A stretch of 64,000 bases of DNA, taken from positions 1-64,000 of the forward strand of contig NZ_QMIG01000010.1 of assembly GCF_003287285.1 (NCBI RefSeq), written 5' to 3'. The translations under genes were made by a program, and so were the position numbers. Under the pieces are notes generated by a model. The model was not told where the DNA came from, made no database searches, and saw nothing but the letters and a program-made list of their open reading frames with translations. Below, piece by piece: positions 8,508-17,655 of the stretch (within the stretch, counting starts at the first letter, position 1; every line of letters begins with the position of its first letter). The stretch comes from Phytoactinopolyspora halophila. Its GTDB lineage: Bacteria > Actinomycetota > Actinomycetes > Jiangellales > Jiangellaceae.

Positions 8508-10157
8508 CTAGCGACCCGCCCCGGCGCCGAGACCGTAGGCCTCCTCTTCTCCTTCGATCTCCTCGGGTTCGTCGCCGTTGTCGGAGTCGTCACTCGCGGC
8601 GTCTTCGCTTTCCTCCGCGTGGTGGCGCTCGATCTGTGCCGAGCTGAGTCCCAGCCCGCCGAGTGTGATGTCGTCCCAGGCCACGAGCCTGCTCGTCTCC
8701 GGATCGAGATAGAGCACGCTCAGCATGATCGGAGTTGGCTCCTCCCCGTCGAGCGCGCGTAGTCCCGCTCCGCCCGTGGAGCCTTGCATCATCACCCGAG
8801 TACCGCCTTCGAGGAGGTACGTGTTCCGCCGGTGCCCGTGGCCGGAGAGCACCAACGGCGCGGCTCCGTCGAGGTGCTCGGCGTGGGACGGATCGTGGAA
8901 GACGAGAATGTCTGCGGGTGGGTCGAGAGCACGACCAAGTTCACCGATCTCTATCGATCCGTTGAGGATCTCCTCGTCGGACGTTCCCCGGGTGGTCCGG
9001 TCGGGGGTGAAGCGGGGGTCAGGGCCACCGAAGAACCGAATACCTTTGACTTCGACGGGCTCCTTGTCCAGGATGACGGAGTTGGGCTGAGCTTCGACGG
9101 CTGCGACCGTGGCCACCGAGTCATGGTTGCCCTTGACGAAGACGTAGGGGCGGTCGAGCGTGCCGATCGGCCGGACATAGTTGCTTTCGAGCGGGGTGCC
9201 GTGGTCGGCGATGTCGCCGGAATCGACGATGACGTCGACGTCGTATTGCGTGGCCACCGCGTCGATGATCTCCCAAGCGGCTGGGTTGAGATGGAGATCG
9301 GAGACGTGGAGCACCCGAGTCAGGTCGTCGTCAGGGCTGAAGGTCGGCAGCGACAGCGTGGTGTTGTACAGGGCGCCGACGTTGGTGACGATCCCCGCGA
9401 GCTGTTCGGCATACGCGTCGAAGTTGGTGGCGATCTCCTCGGCCTCGCCGACGAGCTGCGGTGCGGCCTCGAACAGGCCGGTATACGTCGGGCTGCGGAC
9501 GGCTTCGGCATCGTAGGTCAGCGCCGCCGAACCGTACGAGCCAGCGATGCCGACGAGGGCCAGGCCGGCGGCCAGAAACGTGTACCGTACCGAACGCAGC
9601 ACCAGTGCCGCGCCGATCGCGGCGCCGAGCACAGCCACGATGGCGCCGCGCACCCCGGCTGCGACGATGACGTCTTGCAGGTCCGAAACGATGCGATCGT
9701 CCAGCTCGGTGAGCATCGTCGGGTTGTCGGCGATCTGGTTGAGGCCTTCTTCCTCGACCGAGCGAACGTTGACCTGAAGCGAGACCGGCGCGGTGTGGGA
9801 GTCGACGAGGAGTGTGCCGATCGGGTCCACCTGCACGATCGACTGCCCTCCCCAGGACGGCCGCACGGAGGCGTCGACCACGAGCGGCCCGGCGACCTCC
9901 CGCGTCGTGCCGGCGACCAGCAGCGCGACCCAGGCACCGAGAAGCGCGAGGATGACGGTGGCCACGACGGGAACGAAACGCTGGAGGGCGGGGGGCAGAG
10001 ATGGGCGCCGGACGTGCGGCCAGAACCTGGACCATGTGGCGCGCCAGCCTCGGGCGGCACCTGTCGGGAGATCGTCCCGCGTCTCGTCTTCAGTGGACAC
10101 TCCCACGGTAACGTTGGTAGCACAGATCGTGCCCATTCTCATATCCGCGCAGTTCAC
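8508..10157 (-). CDS. Membrane-anchored metallophosphoesterase, 549 aa
   Basis: Calcineurin-like phosphoesterase domain at the C-terminal half with all metal-site motifs in order: VSDLHLN, DSGDIADHG, VKGNHDS, FHDPSHAEHL and LSGHGHRRN. The N-terminal half has one hydrophobic segment near residues 62-83, an extracytoplasmic-looking stretch, and two more hydrophobic segments around 165-225. The catalytic domain is thus membrane tethered. The substrate cannot be told. The tail after the domain is very acidic (EESEDAASDDSDNGDEPEE). The start is uncertain: ATG 10157 gives the longest frame, but ATG 10136 or a GTG near 10100 (VSTEDETRDD) would also serve. It sits alone, divergent from the zincin-like gene. 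Confidence 0.85.
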   Translation of the reverse strand: MNCADMRMGTICATNVTVGVSTEDETRDDLPTGAARGWRATWSRFWPHVRRPSLPPALQRFVPVVATVILALLGAWVALLVAGTTREVAGPLVVDASVRPSWGGQSIVQVDPIGTLLVDSHTAPVSLQVNVRSVEEEGLNQIADNPTMLTELDDRIVSDLQDVIVAAGVRGAIVAVLGAAIGAALVLRSVRYTFLAAGLALVGIAGSYGSAALTYDAEAVRSPTYTGLFEAAPQLVGEAEEIATNFDAYAEQLAGIVTNVGALYNTTLSLPTFSPDDDLTRVLHVSDLHLNPAAWEIIDAVATQYDVDVIVDSGDIADHGTPLESNYVRPIGTLDRPYVFVKGNHDSVATVAAVEAQPNSVILDKEPVEVKGIRFFGGPDPRFTPDRTTRGTSDEEILNGSIEIGELGRALDPPADILVFHDPSHAEHLDGAAPLVLSGHGHRRNTYLLEGGTRVMMQGSTGGAGLRALDGEEPTPIMLSVLYLDPETSRLVAWDDITLGGLGLSSAQIERHHAEESEDAASDDSDNGDEPEEIEGEEEAYGLGAGAGR

Positions 10158-10217
10158 TATCTGAAGATCAGGTCGTGCGCTTCACGAGGAGGGCTAGCCA
10201 ACGTTGAGAGCGGAAGC

Positions 10218-10565
10218 GTGCTGGAACTGACGGAGACGGAGTTCGAGGAGCTGGTGGCCGACGCGCTGGACCAGATCCCGCCCGAACTCGCCGACATGAT
10301 CGACAACGTGGTGATTCTCGTTGAGGACGAGCCACCAGCGGATGCTCCGGAACTGCTCGGGCTGTACGAGGGAACGCCGCTGACCGAGCGCGGTGACTAC
10401 AGCGGTGTGCTGCCAGACACGGTGCGCCTCTTCCGGCTGCCGATCGTGCGGCTTTGTGAGACGCGCGAGGAGGTGGTCGACGAGGTTTTGGTCACCGTCG
10501 TCCACGAGATCGCGCATCATTTCGGCATCGACGACGATCGGCTACACGAACTCGGCTGGGCATGA
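10218..10565 (+). CDS. Zincin-like metallopeptidase family protein, 115 aa
   Basis: A small single-domain protein of the DUF1025/zincin-like family common in actinobacteria. The zinc motif HEIAHHFGIDD lies near residues 96-106. The N-terminus (ELTETEFEELVADALDQIP) is the usual family opening, and GLYEGTPLTERG and LPDTVRLFR are further family stretches. Length is normal. GTG 10218 is chosen because the alignable part begins there. Whether these proteins cut substrates is not known. The neighbours give no clue. Confidence 0.85.
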   Translation: MLELTETEFEELVADALDQIPPELADMIDNVVILVEDEPPADAPELLGLYEGTPLTERGDYSGVLPDTVRLFRLPIVRLCETREEVVDEVLVTVVHEIAHHFGIDDDRLHELGWA

Positions 10566-10783
10566 CCTGACCTGGATGGCTCGGGCCGGTCGCATGCAGA
10601 GCCAGGTCTTCGACACTGGCGGAAGTTGAGGAAAGGACGCCGGACCGGGAACGCCTCTCGGCGCAACGGCCGCTCGTAGCGGCGAAAAAGTGGGACCCGG
10701 GGTTACCGCGGTCCGACGCCCAGCGAGGGCCCGAAGGCTGTCGCCAACCATGACGGTACCCGATGAGGGGTGAGAACGAAAAA

Positions 10784-11410
10784 TCAGTGCAGCTCGCCCT
10801 TGCGCCACAGGCCGGCGGCCTGTTCGAGTTCGTCGGCCATCCTGAGGTTGCCGCGAGCCAGCCTGATCTGCCGATCGCTCTCGTCGGGCGGGGTGTCGTC
10901 GGCGACGTGCGCCCGGCCGACAGCGACGACGCGGCAGAAGGCCGCGGCGCGTTCCAGGGCAATCGCGAAGTCGCTGTCGAAGGCGCGGGTGAGGATCGCG
11001 TTGCCGAGTTCGGCCACTTCGTCCGGGCCCGGCGGCTGTCGCAGACCCGCGACGGCCGTCGACACTTCGGCCGTGCGCTCACCGGCGGTGAACAGGCGGG
11101 AGGCTTCCGCGCCGTTGCGCTGCAGCCAGCTCCGGAGCAGGTACAGCGACCACAACGTCCCCGGCAGCGTGCCGGGGCCCGACTCGCGCCACAGTTCGGC
11201 GAGCTCGTCGAGGCCGACCTCGTCGGCGAGGTGCACGAGCCGCTCGGTGGTATCCGGGTTCTGGTCGTCGCCGTGTCCCGCCTTCAGCACGGCCGCGGCC
11301 GTGGCATGTGCCAGGGCGATCCGATCGGCCGGATCCGGATCGCCGGGAAAGTCAGGCAGGTCGGCCCGAAGTGCAGGCCGGCGTGGCGGACGCTCGTCGC
11401 GGGACATCAC
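10784..11410 (-). CDS. Hypothetical helical protein, 208 aa
   Basis: I cannot name this family. The protein is soluble, rich in alanine and charged residues, with several predicted helices (LHYL-type repeats of LAELWRESG, LWSLYLLRSWLQRNG, FAIALERAAAFCRVV). Its ATG overlaps the stop of the upstream MBL-fold gene by 4 nt, so the two are translationally coupled and probably act together. The N-terminus PRRPALRADLPDFPGDPDPADR is proline-rich. No signal peptide or metal motif is visible. Confidence 0.7.
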   Translation of the reverse strand: MMSRDERPPRRPALRADLPDFPGDPDPADRIALAHATAAAVLKAGHGDDQNPDTTERLVHLADEVGLDELAELWRESGPGTLPGTLWSLYLLRSWLQRNGAEASRLFTAGERTAEVSTAVAGLRQPPGPDEVAELGNAILTRAFDSDFAIALERAAAFCRVVAVGRAHVADDTPPDESDRQIRLARGNLRMADELEQAAGLWRKGELH

Positions 11411-12036
11411 AGCGTGAGCGTCTCGCCTGGGCTGAGTATCCGCAGCTCGGTATGCTTGGGACCGAGCCGTTCGAAGTGCCCGTAGTACAGCTCCGGCTTG
11501 GCCAGGATCGCCTGGTGGATCGGGATGGCGATCGACGGGTTGACCTCGCGGAGGAAGTCGACCGCTTCAGAGAGCTTCTGCCACGGTGCGGCCGTGGGCA
11601 GGCCGAGGACCTCGATGTCGGCATCCGGGGGATGGAACGAGTCGCCGGGGTGGAAGAACCGGCCGCCGATCAGGTAGCCGACGTTCGCGACGACGGGAAT
11701 GTCGGGATGGATGATGGCGTGCTGTTCACCGTAGACGTGGACGCTGAGACCGAGATCCAGTTTGTCTCCAGATCGCACGATCGATGCTTCGACACCTGCG
11801 TCCCCGAGTAGCCCGGCGGTCCCGGGGTCGGTGTATACCGACACGCCGGGATTCCGCTCGATCAGCTGAGGCAGGCGTTCGAGATCGACGTGGTCGGGGT
11901 GTTGATGGGTGACGAGCACAGCACGCACGCCGGTGAGCGTCTCGAAGCCGGGGGTGAAACTGCCGGGGTCGATCAGGATTCGCGTATCGCCATCCTCGAC
12001 CAACATGCACGAATGGTCGAACTTCGTCAGCTTCAT
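11407..12036 (-). CDS. MBL-fold metal-dependent hydrolase, 209 aa
   Basis: A single-domain metallo-beta-lactamase-fold protein of the UlaG-like group. It opens with FDHSCMLVEDGDTRILIDPG, then carries the metal motif THQHPDHVD, GYLIGGRFFHPGDSFHPP and a C-terminal IPIHQAILAKPE histidine. ATG 12036 is chosen over 12060 because GACAGG lies upstream and the domain begins at once. The substrate is unknown. The neighbour downstream overlaps by 4 nt. Confidence 0.85.
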   Translation of the reverse strand: MKLTKFDHSCMLVEDGDTRILIDPGSFTPGFETLTGVRAVLVTHQHPDHVDLERLPQLIERNPGVSVYTDPGTAGLLGDAGVEASIVRSGDKLDLGLSVHVYGEQHAIIHPDIPVVANVGYLIGGRFFHPGDSFHPPDADIEVLGLPTAAPWQKLSEAVDFLREVNPSIAIPIHQAILAKPELYYGHFERLGPKHTELRILSPGETLTL

Positions 12037-12100
12037 CCTGTCGAGGATATCCAGCTGCACGGATCTCTGCCGATGGGTGGCAGCAGGTTGTCGCGAGGTC

Positions 12101-12709
12101 TCACGTGCGGCCGCCGCCTGGTTGCCACAGCACGTCGCCGTCGTGCCGATTGGCGTACCTGGAGAGGACGAACAACAGGTCTGACAGCCGGTTGAGGTAT
12201 GTCGCTGTCAGCGGATTGACGCCACCGTCGGTTCCGTCGCCGTAGGACTCGAGTGCTTGCCAGGCGGAACGCTCGGCCCGGCGTACCGTCGTGGTCGCGA
12301 CATGCAGGTGTGCCGCGGTGAGGCTGCCGCCGGGCAGGACGAACGAACGCAGCTTCGGCAGGTCGGCGTTGTAGGTGTCGCAATGCTGTTCGAGCTCGTC
12401 GATCCACTCGGCCTGCACGCGTAGCGGCGGATGTTCGTAGCTCGGCTGGAGCGGCACGCACAGATCGGCGCCGACGTCGAACATGTCGTTCTGGACCCGG
12501 GTCAGAATCTCCAGTACGTCGTCGCCGAGATCACCGCCTCCGGAGCCGGACCGCTCGGTGGCGATGACGACCCCGATGGTGGCGTTGGCCTCGTTGACGT
12601 CGGCATATGCCACGAGCCGGGGATCCGTCTTCGTCGTACGGGTGAAGTCTCCGAGCGCCGTGGTGCCGTCGTCGCCGGTGCGGGTGTAGATCTTCGTCAG
12701 GTTGACCAC
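12101..12709 (-). CDS. pduO: Cob(I)yrinic acid a,c-diamide adenosyltransferase, PduO type, 202 aa
   Basis: Transfers the adenosyl group of ATP to cob(I)alamin to make coenzyme B12. Family motifs: KIYTRTGDDGTTALGD at the N-terminus (ATP site), ADVNEANATIG, QNDMFDVGADLCVP, FVLPGGS and RRAERSAWQ, ending with YLNRLSDLLFVLSRYAN. GTG 12709 is chosen because it gives VVNLTKIYTRTGD with GGTGG upstream. Length fits the family. It is the first gene of a minus-strand run with the MBL hydrolase and its partner, and diverges from the membrane protein gene. Confidence 0.95.
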   Translation of the reverse strand: MVNLTKIYTRTGDDGTTALGDFTRTTKTDPRLVAYADVNEANATIGVVIATERSGSGGGDLGDDVLEILTRVQNDMFDVGADLCVPLQPSYEHPPLRVQAEWIDELEQHCDTYNADLPKLRSFVLPGGSLTAAHLHVATTTVRRAERSAWQALESYGDGTDGGVNPLTATYLNRLSDLLFVLSRYANRHDGDVLWQPGGGRT

Positions 12710-12777
12710 ACCACCTACCCTATGGCGATCCCGGGATGCCCGCCGAAGCCGTGGCCCGGGTGGTACGCTCGCGAGCC

Positions 12778-13326
12778 GTGAAGGATCCCGGCCGGGGCAT
12801 GGCGCGCGTGGTTCGCGGCTTGATCCTGGCCACGACGTGCCTGGGTATGTCGCTGGCGGCACACGTAGCCGCTGGCGGTGTCGTACACCTTTCCGTAGAT
12901 GTCGTCGCCGGTGGGCTGGCGCTGTCGGCGATGTGCGTGGCTGCCGCAGACACGCGCCGCTCGTTCGGTGGCATTCTCGGTGTCGTCGTGCTCTCACAGC
13001 TCGTCTTGCACCTGTTCGCCGGGGCCGGTGGTCACCATGGTGAGGTGTCTAGCTATGGCTGGACACCGACGATGCTCGCGTCTCACGTGATCGCGGCGGT
13101 CGTGCTGAGCGCGCTGCTCGCGCATGGCGAGCGGCTCGTCTGGGCGTTGTGGGGCCTGACGAGACTGCTGCCCCGCGTTCCACCGGTTCAGGACGTCTCG
13201 CCACCTGCTGGCCCCGCTCCCTCTGTTCTCCAGAGTTACCGGCCGATCTGCCGTAACCTGCGTGATCTCTGTCTGAGTGGACCGGGTACTCGAGCTCCTC
13301 CCGCTGGCCTCCCCAACGTCCGATGA
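12778..13326 (+). CDS. Integral membrane protein, probably copper related, 182 aa
   Basis: Four hydrophobic segments are visible (GLILATTCLGMSLAAHVA; GGLALSAMCVAA; ILGVVVLSQLVLHLFAG; SHVIAAVVLSALLAHGERLVWAL). HLFAGAGGHHGE after the third gives a histidine cluster that could bind metal. The likely start is GTG 12778. It lies 100 bp upstream of a YcnI/DUF1775 gene, and small membrane proteins of this type commonly flank YcnI and CopC genes. The function is inferred from that pairing. Its stop codon lies inside the left arm of the dispersed hairpin element, so the last residues may not be ancestral. Confidence 0.7.
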   Translation: MKDPGRGMARVVRGLILATTCLGMSLAAHVAAGGVVHLSVDVVAGGLALSAMCVAAADTRRSFGGILGVVVLSQLVLHLFAGAGGHHGEVSSYGWTPTMLASHVIAAVVLSALLAHGERLVWALWGLTRLLPRVPPVQDVSPPAGPAPSVLQSYRPICRNLRDLCLSGPGTRAPPAGLPNVR

Positions 13327-13374
13327 TCATGAACTCAAGCCGCTCACATAGAACGGTTTGTGTTCATGATCACG
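13321..13374. repeat. Dispersed hairpin element, copy A
   Basis: Left arm CGATGATCATGAAC, 27-nt centre (13335-13361), right arm GTTCATGATCA. The centre itself pairs (CAAGCCG with CGGTTTG, one G-T wobble), giving one long imperfect stem. It lies between the membrane protein and the YcnI-like gene. Copies B and C share the arms and the 27-nt spacing but not the centre sequence. Confidence 0.85.
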
Positions 13375-13426
13375 GGTGCTTTGGGGGTGCGTCGTGCATC
13401 GATACCAGCGTTGAAGGAGTAAACCC

Positions 13427-14215
13427 ATGCCGTTGTCTCGTCATGTTCAGAACCGCCAGCATCGCAAGCACCGCCGACACCGGACACGCGCCGTGGTACG
13501 CGCCGCCGCCTCCGTGGCGGGCGCCGCCACACTCGTGACCGTCGGGGCGACACTCGCCTCCGCGCATGTCACCGTGTCACCAGAGGAAACGACGGCCGGT
13601 TCGTACGAACTGCTCACCTTCTCCGTGCCGCACGGGTGCGAGGGCTCTCCCACCACCGAGGTGGCCATCGACATTCCGGAGGAGGTCAAGTCCGTGACGC
13701 CGAGCGTGAATCCGAACTGGGACGTCGAGGTACTCGACGCTGACGGCGAACCGGTCGAGGGTGGTCCGGTGGATCGTGTCGTCTACACGGCCCGGACTCC
13801 ACTGCCCGGCGATCTCCGCGACGCGTTCGAAATTTCGGCGCTCATGCCGGAGGAACCCGTCGACGCGCTCGCCTTCCCCGTCCTGCAGGACTGCGAAGAG
13901 GGCGAGACCGCCTGGGATCAGATCGCTGACGAGGGCGAGGATCCGCACGAGCTGGATGCGCCGGCCCCGGTGGTCGAGGTGATCGAATCTGCTGACGGGC
14001 AGAGCCATGGCGGGCAGAGCGACGATGCGGACGTCGAGGGTGATGCTGCTGCCGACGGTGAGGGTCCGGCGGACGACGACGCGGCTGCGCTCTCCGACGA
14101 CGACTCGGGAGTGACGGCTGTCAATGCCGCGGCGCTGGGCCTCGGCATCCTCGGAACCCTTCTCGGCGGCGGCGCGCTCGTGTATGCGCGTCGACGTGCG
14201 GGCATACAGTCCTGA
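13427..14215 (+). CDS. YcnI-like copper-binding DUF1775 protein, 262 aa
   Basis: Secreted, membrane-anchored copper-site protein. The N-terminus is basic with a hydrophobic segment (AAASVAGAATLVTVGATL) ending in ASAHVTVSPEE; the histidine right after the cleavage site is the copper ligand of YcnI proteins, which bind Cu(II) through that histidine and a glutamate. The DUF1775 beta domain follows to about residue 160 (FSVPHGCEGSPTTEVAIDIP, PVLQDCEEG). Then comes a long acidic linker and a C-terminal transmembrane helix (LGLGILGTLLGGGALVYA) with RRR behind it. The upstream membrane protein is probably its partner. Confidence 0.9.
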   Translation: MPLSRHVQNRQHRKHRRHRTRAVVRAAASVAGAATLVTVGATLASAHVTVSPEETTAGSYELLTFSVPHGCEGSPTTEVAIDIPEEVKSVTPSVNPNWDVEVLDADGEPVEGGPVDRVVYTARTPLPGDLRDAFEISALMPEEPVDALAFPVLQDCEEGETAWDQIADEGEDPHELDAPAPVVEVIESADGQSHGGQSDDADVEGDAAADGEGPADDDAAALSDDDSGVTAVNAAALGLGILGTLLGGGALVYARRRAGIQS

Positions 14216-14225
14216 CTCGTCGGCT

Positions 14226-14295
14226 GACTTCGATGCCGAGACGTGCAACTATTCGCCGATCTGGTGGCTTTTTCGCACGTTTCGGCATCGAAGTC
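14226..14295. repeat. 21-bp inverted repeat between convergent genes
   Basis: Left arm 14226-14246 (GACTTCGATGCCGAGACGTGC in two parts: GACTTCGATGCC and GAGACGTGC) and right arm 14275-14295 match at 20 of 21 positions, the single difference being a G-T pair in RNA. The 28-nt loop ends in a run of five T. It lies exactly between the converging YcnI-like and NIS synthetase genes and could act as a terminator in both directions. Confidence 0.8.
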
Positions 14296-14340
14296 GCCAT
14301 TGCAGACCGACGTCAGGATCCCGGGACCGCGTCGTCGCCC

Positions 14341-16188
14341 TCACGCGTGTTCTTCACTCGGCGCCGTATCTCGGCGCCGGGCCAGCGGGTTCCAGACCTC
14401 ACCGGCCGCCGCGATGACGGGGCGTTCCGGATCGTCGGCGTAGCCGCGCTCGAACAGCCGCAGCCGGTTGAGGCAGAGCTTGGGGAACGTCGGCGTTTCC
14501 AGATCGAACAGCGCGAACCGATCGGACAGCTCGGCGCCGAAGCGCTGCTGGTAAGCGGCCAGCTCGGCGCGGGCCGACGCCCAGAAGTTGCCCTCCGGCA
14601 GCCCCAGGGCGTCGTCCATGATCTCGGCGAGGTACCGGTAGACGCAGATCAACAGCCCGTTCTGCAGGTACTTCACCAGGGTCTTCGCTTCGATCGTCAC
14701 GTCTTCCAGGGCGTCGTGCACGTGTGCGTCGATCCCATCGTGCTCGGGTAGCCGCTCGGAGCAGATCGCGAGATCGTCCACGAAGTCCTTGACGACGAGC
14801 CGCACCGGCACCCCGTCCCGGTGCACGAGCATGCAGTTCTGCCCGTGTGGTGAGAACATCACGCCGTACTGGTAGAGCATGTGCAGCAGTGGCGGGAGCA
14901 CGATGCCGTGCAGCCGGCTGGCCCACTCGTTTGCTTGCAGGCCGCTACGCCGGATCAGCTCCTGCACGAACGGTTTGCCCTCGGGATCGACGTGCAGCAA
15001 GGCGGCCAGCGATACCGCCTGCTCGCCAGCACGCACGTACGGGTCCACCGGTTCGCGCCAGATCGCGCCCAGCATCTCGGTGTGCTGGTAGGGCACGTCC
15101 GGCACGGCCTCGTACGTGGGATGGGCCACGCTGACCGATGCCACCTCGCCCAGCAACACGATCCCGGTTTCCTGCAGGAATCCATCGGTGGCGACCACCT
15201 GCGCCAGCCACTCGGTCAGCGCGGGAGCGGCCAGCGCGCGCTCGCGCGGCAGTCCCCGGTAGACCGACGTGTTCAGTACGGACAGCGGCAGCTTGAGGTA
15301 GCGCCGCTCGGGGTGTTCCACATCTGTCAGGGTGCGGATGGCCAGCTGGGGACGGTAGCGGGCACCGCTCTCACCGAGCGGGACCAGGGATCGCCGGGCC
15401 AGCTCTCCGGCGTGCAGCGCCAGGATGCGGTGACTCCACTGCCACGGATGTACGGGCAGGTAAACACACGTGTCCGGGTCGAGCCCGGCCTGTGCGGCGC
15501 GCTCGCGCATCCGGGCGAACTCGTGCTCTCCGACCTGCTCACGCACGACGCCCTGATGGTCGAGCCCGGCAGCGTTCCGGACATCGGCGATCTGTGGATC
15601 CGCCGCCAGCCAGAGCAGGGTGACGTCCGTGCCGGCTTCTGGCCCGTATGACAGCACGTCGTCGGCGCCGAAGCCGATCCGTCCCTTGTTGGCGATGATC
15701 CAGGGATGTCCGCGCAGCTCGGACTCCACGAACACCGGTGGCAGGTCCAGCAGTTTCGCCGCCGCCTGCCCGCGCGCGAGCTGCCACGCGTCGGACATCA
15801 GTGTCGCGGCCAGCTCGGCGACGACGCCGGCGACGGTGGATGCTCCGACTCCGTGCCGGGCCAGGATGCGCGCGACGAGATCGGCGGCGTCGGGAACGTC
15901 CTGCGGAGTACGCCCTGCGCCCGTCGTGGCATCCGAGCCGGTTCCGCTCGGCGTCCATGCCAGCGACCCCGGCCATACGCGCCACCAGCCCAGCGTCCGG
16001 TATGTTGCTCGCCCGGTCAGGGTGCCGCCCGGAAGCTCGACGGCGAGCTGACCGGCATCGTCGATGTCGGGCGTGATGACCTCTTCGTACATGAGCTCGG
16101 TGAGCGCCTTGGCGACGAGCTCGCGGTTGGCGCGTGTCCAGGTCGTGGAGTCGAGCCAGCCGGAGATGTCTCGCGCAGGGTCGTCCAT
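14341..16188 (-). CDS. rhbF: NIS siderophore synthetase (IucA/IucC family, RhbF-like), 615 aa
   Basis: ATP-dependent synthetase that condenses a carboxylate (citrate or a citrate half-amide) with a hydroxamate-bearing diamine to finish the siderophore. Family motifs: ELRGHPWIIANKGRIGF near residue 170 (ATP site), LPVHPWQWSH, a long middle with RTLTDVEHPERRYLKLPLS, GLQANEWAS, and the C-terminal FhuF-like part with FSPHGQNCMLVHRDGVP and VKDFVDDL. ATG 16188 has GGAGG 6 nt upstream. It is the last gene of the operon, 87 nt after the monooxygenase. By order it corresponds to rhbF of the rhizobactin 1021 cluster. Confidence 0.93.
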   Translation of the reverse strand: MDDPARDISGWLDSTTWTRANRELVAKALTELMYEEVITPDIDDAGQLAVELPGGTLTGRATYRTLGWWRVWPGSLAWTPSGTGSDATTGAGRTPQDVPDAADLVARILARHGVGASTVAGVVAELAATLMSDAWQLARGQAAAKLLDLPPVFVESELRGHPWIIANKGRIGFGADDVLSYGPEAGTDVTLLWLAADPQIADVRNAAGLDHQGVVREQVGEHEFARMRERAAQAGLDPDTCVYLPVHPWQWSHRILALHAGELARRSLVPLGESGARYRPQLAIRTLTDVEHPERRYLKLPLSVLNTSVYRGLPRERALAAPALTEWLAQVVATDGFLQETGIVLLGEVASVSVAHPTYEAVPDVPYQHTEMLGAIWREPVDPYVRAGEQAVSLAALLHVDPEGKPFVQELIRRSGLQANEWASRLHGIVLPPLLHMLYQYGVMFSPHGQNCMLVHRDGVPVRLVVKDFVDDLAICSERLPEHDGIDAHVHDALEDVTIEAKTLVKYLQNGLLICVYRYLAEIMDDALGLPEGNFWASARAELAAYQQRFGAELSDRFALFDLETPTFPKLCLNRLRLFERGYADDPERPVIAAAGEVWNPLARRRDTAPSEEHA

Positions 16189-16275
16189 GGTTCCTCCGTA
16201 AGTTGTTGGGCGGCCCGGGAGGGCCGGATGTGGCTGATGGTTCGAGGCGGGGAGGCACGGCCCCGGCCCGTGCCG

Positions 16276-17655
16276 TCAGTGGCGCGTCTCGTCATCGAGT
16301 GCGGCCGTTCCGAAGCGCTGGAAAACCGTGCGCTCGGGCACGTGGTAGATCTCGCGTCCGGCGAGGGCGTTTACGATGACGGAGTTGCGGTAGGCACCGA
16401 GGCCGAGGTCCGGCGTGCCGACGCCGTGGGTGTGCAGCTCGGCGTTCTGGGTGAACAGCGACGACGGGTGCGGCGGCTGGCCGTCGAGGCGTAGCCGGTA
16501 GTCCCGGCTCACGTCGGGCCGTCCGTACTCGTCCCGCTGGATCAGGCCATCCGGTACGGGTAGCGGCGCGGGCCGGTACCCCGTGGCGAAGATCACCACG
16601 TCGGTGTCCCGCGCCACGGTGCGGTCTTCGTCGACGTGGTGCCAGGTCAGCCGCCATTGCCGTCCCGGTGTCGGCGACGGCTGCACGTCCTGCAGCTCGC
16701 ACCCGGCGACGTACGTGACGGGCGGGTCGGGCCGGTCGATCGTCGCCGTGTACAGCAGGTCGTAGATGCGCTCGCTGGTCTGTTCGGACAGGCCCTTGTA
16801 AAGCAGGTCCTGTCCGGCACGCACGCGGTCGCGGGTCGAGGCTGGCAGGGAGTGGAAGTACGTCGTGTATTCGGGGGAGAAGTGTTCCAGTCCCAGCTTC
16901 GAGTACTCCATGGGAAAGAATCCGGAGCTTCGCGTGAACCAGTCGAGCCGCTGCCCGGTGTGGATGCCGGTTTCCAGGAGGTCGGCCACGATCTCTCCGG
17001 CGCTCTGTCCCGATCCGACGACGGTGACCGCCTCGGCCTCGATGGCCTTGCCGCGCATCGTGAGGTAGTCGGCGGCATGGAAGAGGTCGTCGCCGAGCAG
17101 GTCCTGGCCCACCGGCGGAACGTAGGGGCGGCTGCCGACTCCGAAGACGACCGAACGGGCACGGTACGTGTGGGCACCGTGAGCGGAGCGCACCCGTACG
17201 GTCCACGCTCCGGAGCCGTCCGGCGTCACGCTCTCCACCCGGTGCCCGAACCGGCACGTCGGGAGGCCGTGCGCCACCCAGCGGGCGTAGGCGTCGTACT
17301 CCTGGCGCGGGACGTGGAAGCGCTCGTAGAAGTAGAACCGGTAAAGCCGGTCGTGTTCGTGCAGGTAGTTGAGGAACGAGTACCGGCTGGTCGGATCGGC
17401 CAGCGTGACGAGATCGGCCAGGAACGGCACCTGGAGCGTGGTGCCGGTCAGCATGAGACCGGGATGCCACGCGAAGTCCGGCTCGGCCTCGAAGAAGATC
17501 GCGGAGACGTCCTCCACCGGTTCGAGCAGGGCGGCGAGCCCCAAGTTGAACGGGCCAAGCCCGACGCCGACGACGTCGACGTTGGCCGTGCCGTCCGACT
17601 TGTTGGCCAGATCCGTACGGGTCACGCGTACCGGCCCCTCCTCGGTGTCACGCAT
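16276..17655 (-). CDS. rhbE: Siderophore N-hydroxylase (lysine/ornithine/diamine monooxygenase family), 459 aa
   Basis: FAD- and NADPH-dependent enzyme that hydroxylates the terminal amine of the siderophore diamine before acylation. Visible motifs: FAD site VGVGLGPFNLGLAAL (near residue 30), LQVPFLADLVTLADPTS, NADPH site VTVVGSGQSAGEIVADLL and the ATGY-type VVIFATGYRPAP. In a cluster with diaminobutyrate aminotransferase and decarboxylase the substrate should be 1,3-diaminopropane rather than lysine or cadaverine. The gene overlaps the acyltransferase stop by 8 nt, so it is translationally coupled. Confidence 0.92.
   Translation of the reverse strand: MRDTEEGPVRVTRTDLANKSDGTANVDVVGVGLGPFNLGLAALLEPVEDVSAIFFEAEPDFAWHPGLMLTGTTLQVPFLADLVTLADPTSRYSFLNYLHEHDRLYRFYFYERFHVPRQEYDAYARWVAHGLPTCRFGHRVESVTPDGSGAWTVRVRSAHGAHTYRARSVVFGVGSRPYVPPVGQDLLGDDLFHAADYLTMRGKAIEAEAVTVVGSGQSAGEIVADLLETGIHTGQRLDWFTRSSGFFPMEYSKLGLEHFSPEYTTYFHSLPASTRDRVRAGQDLLYKGLSEQTSERIYDLLYTATIDRPDPPVTYVAGCELQDVQPSPTPGRQWRLTWHHVDEDRTVARDTDVVIFATGYRPAPLPVPDGLIQRDEYGRPDVSRDYRLRLDGQPPHPSSLFTQNAELHTHGVGTPDLGLGAYRNSVIVNALAGREIYHVPERTVFQRFGTAALDDETRH

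Noticed and set aside
10566-10783. Possible riboswitch or terminator between two converging genes
   Set aside because: GCCGCT/AGCGGC is a weak hairpin with A-run on the wrong side for either transcript and no known riboswitch core was found.
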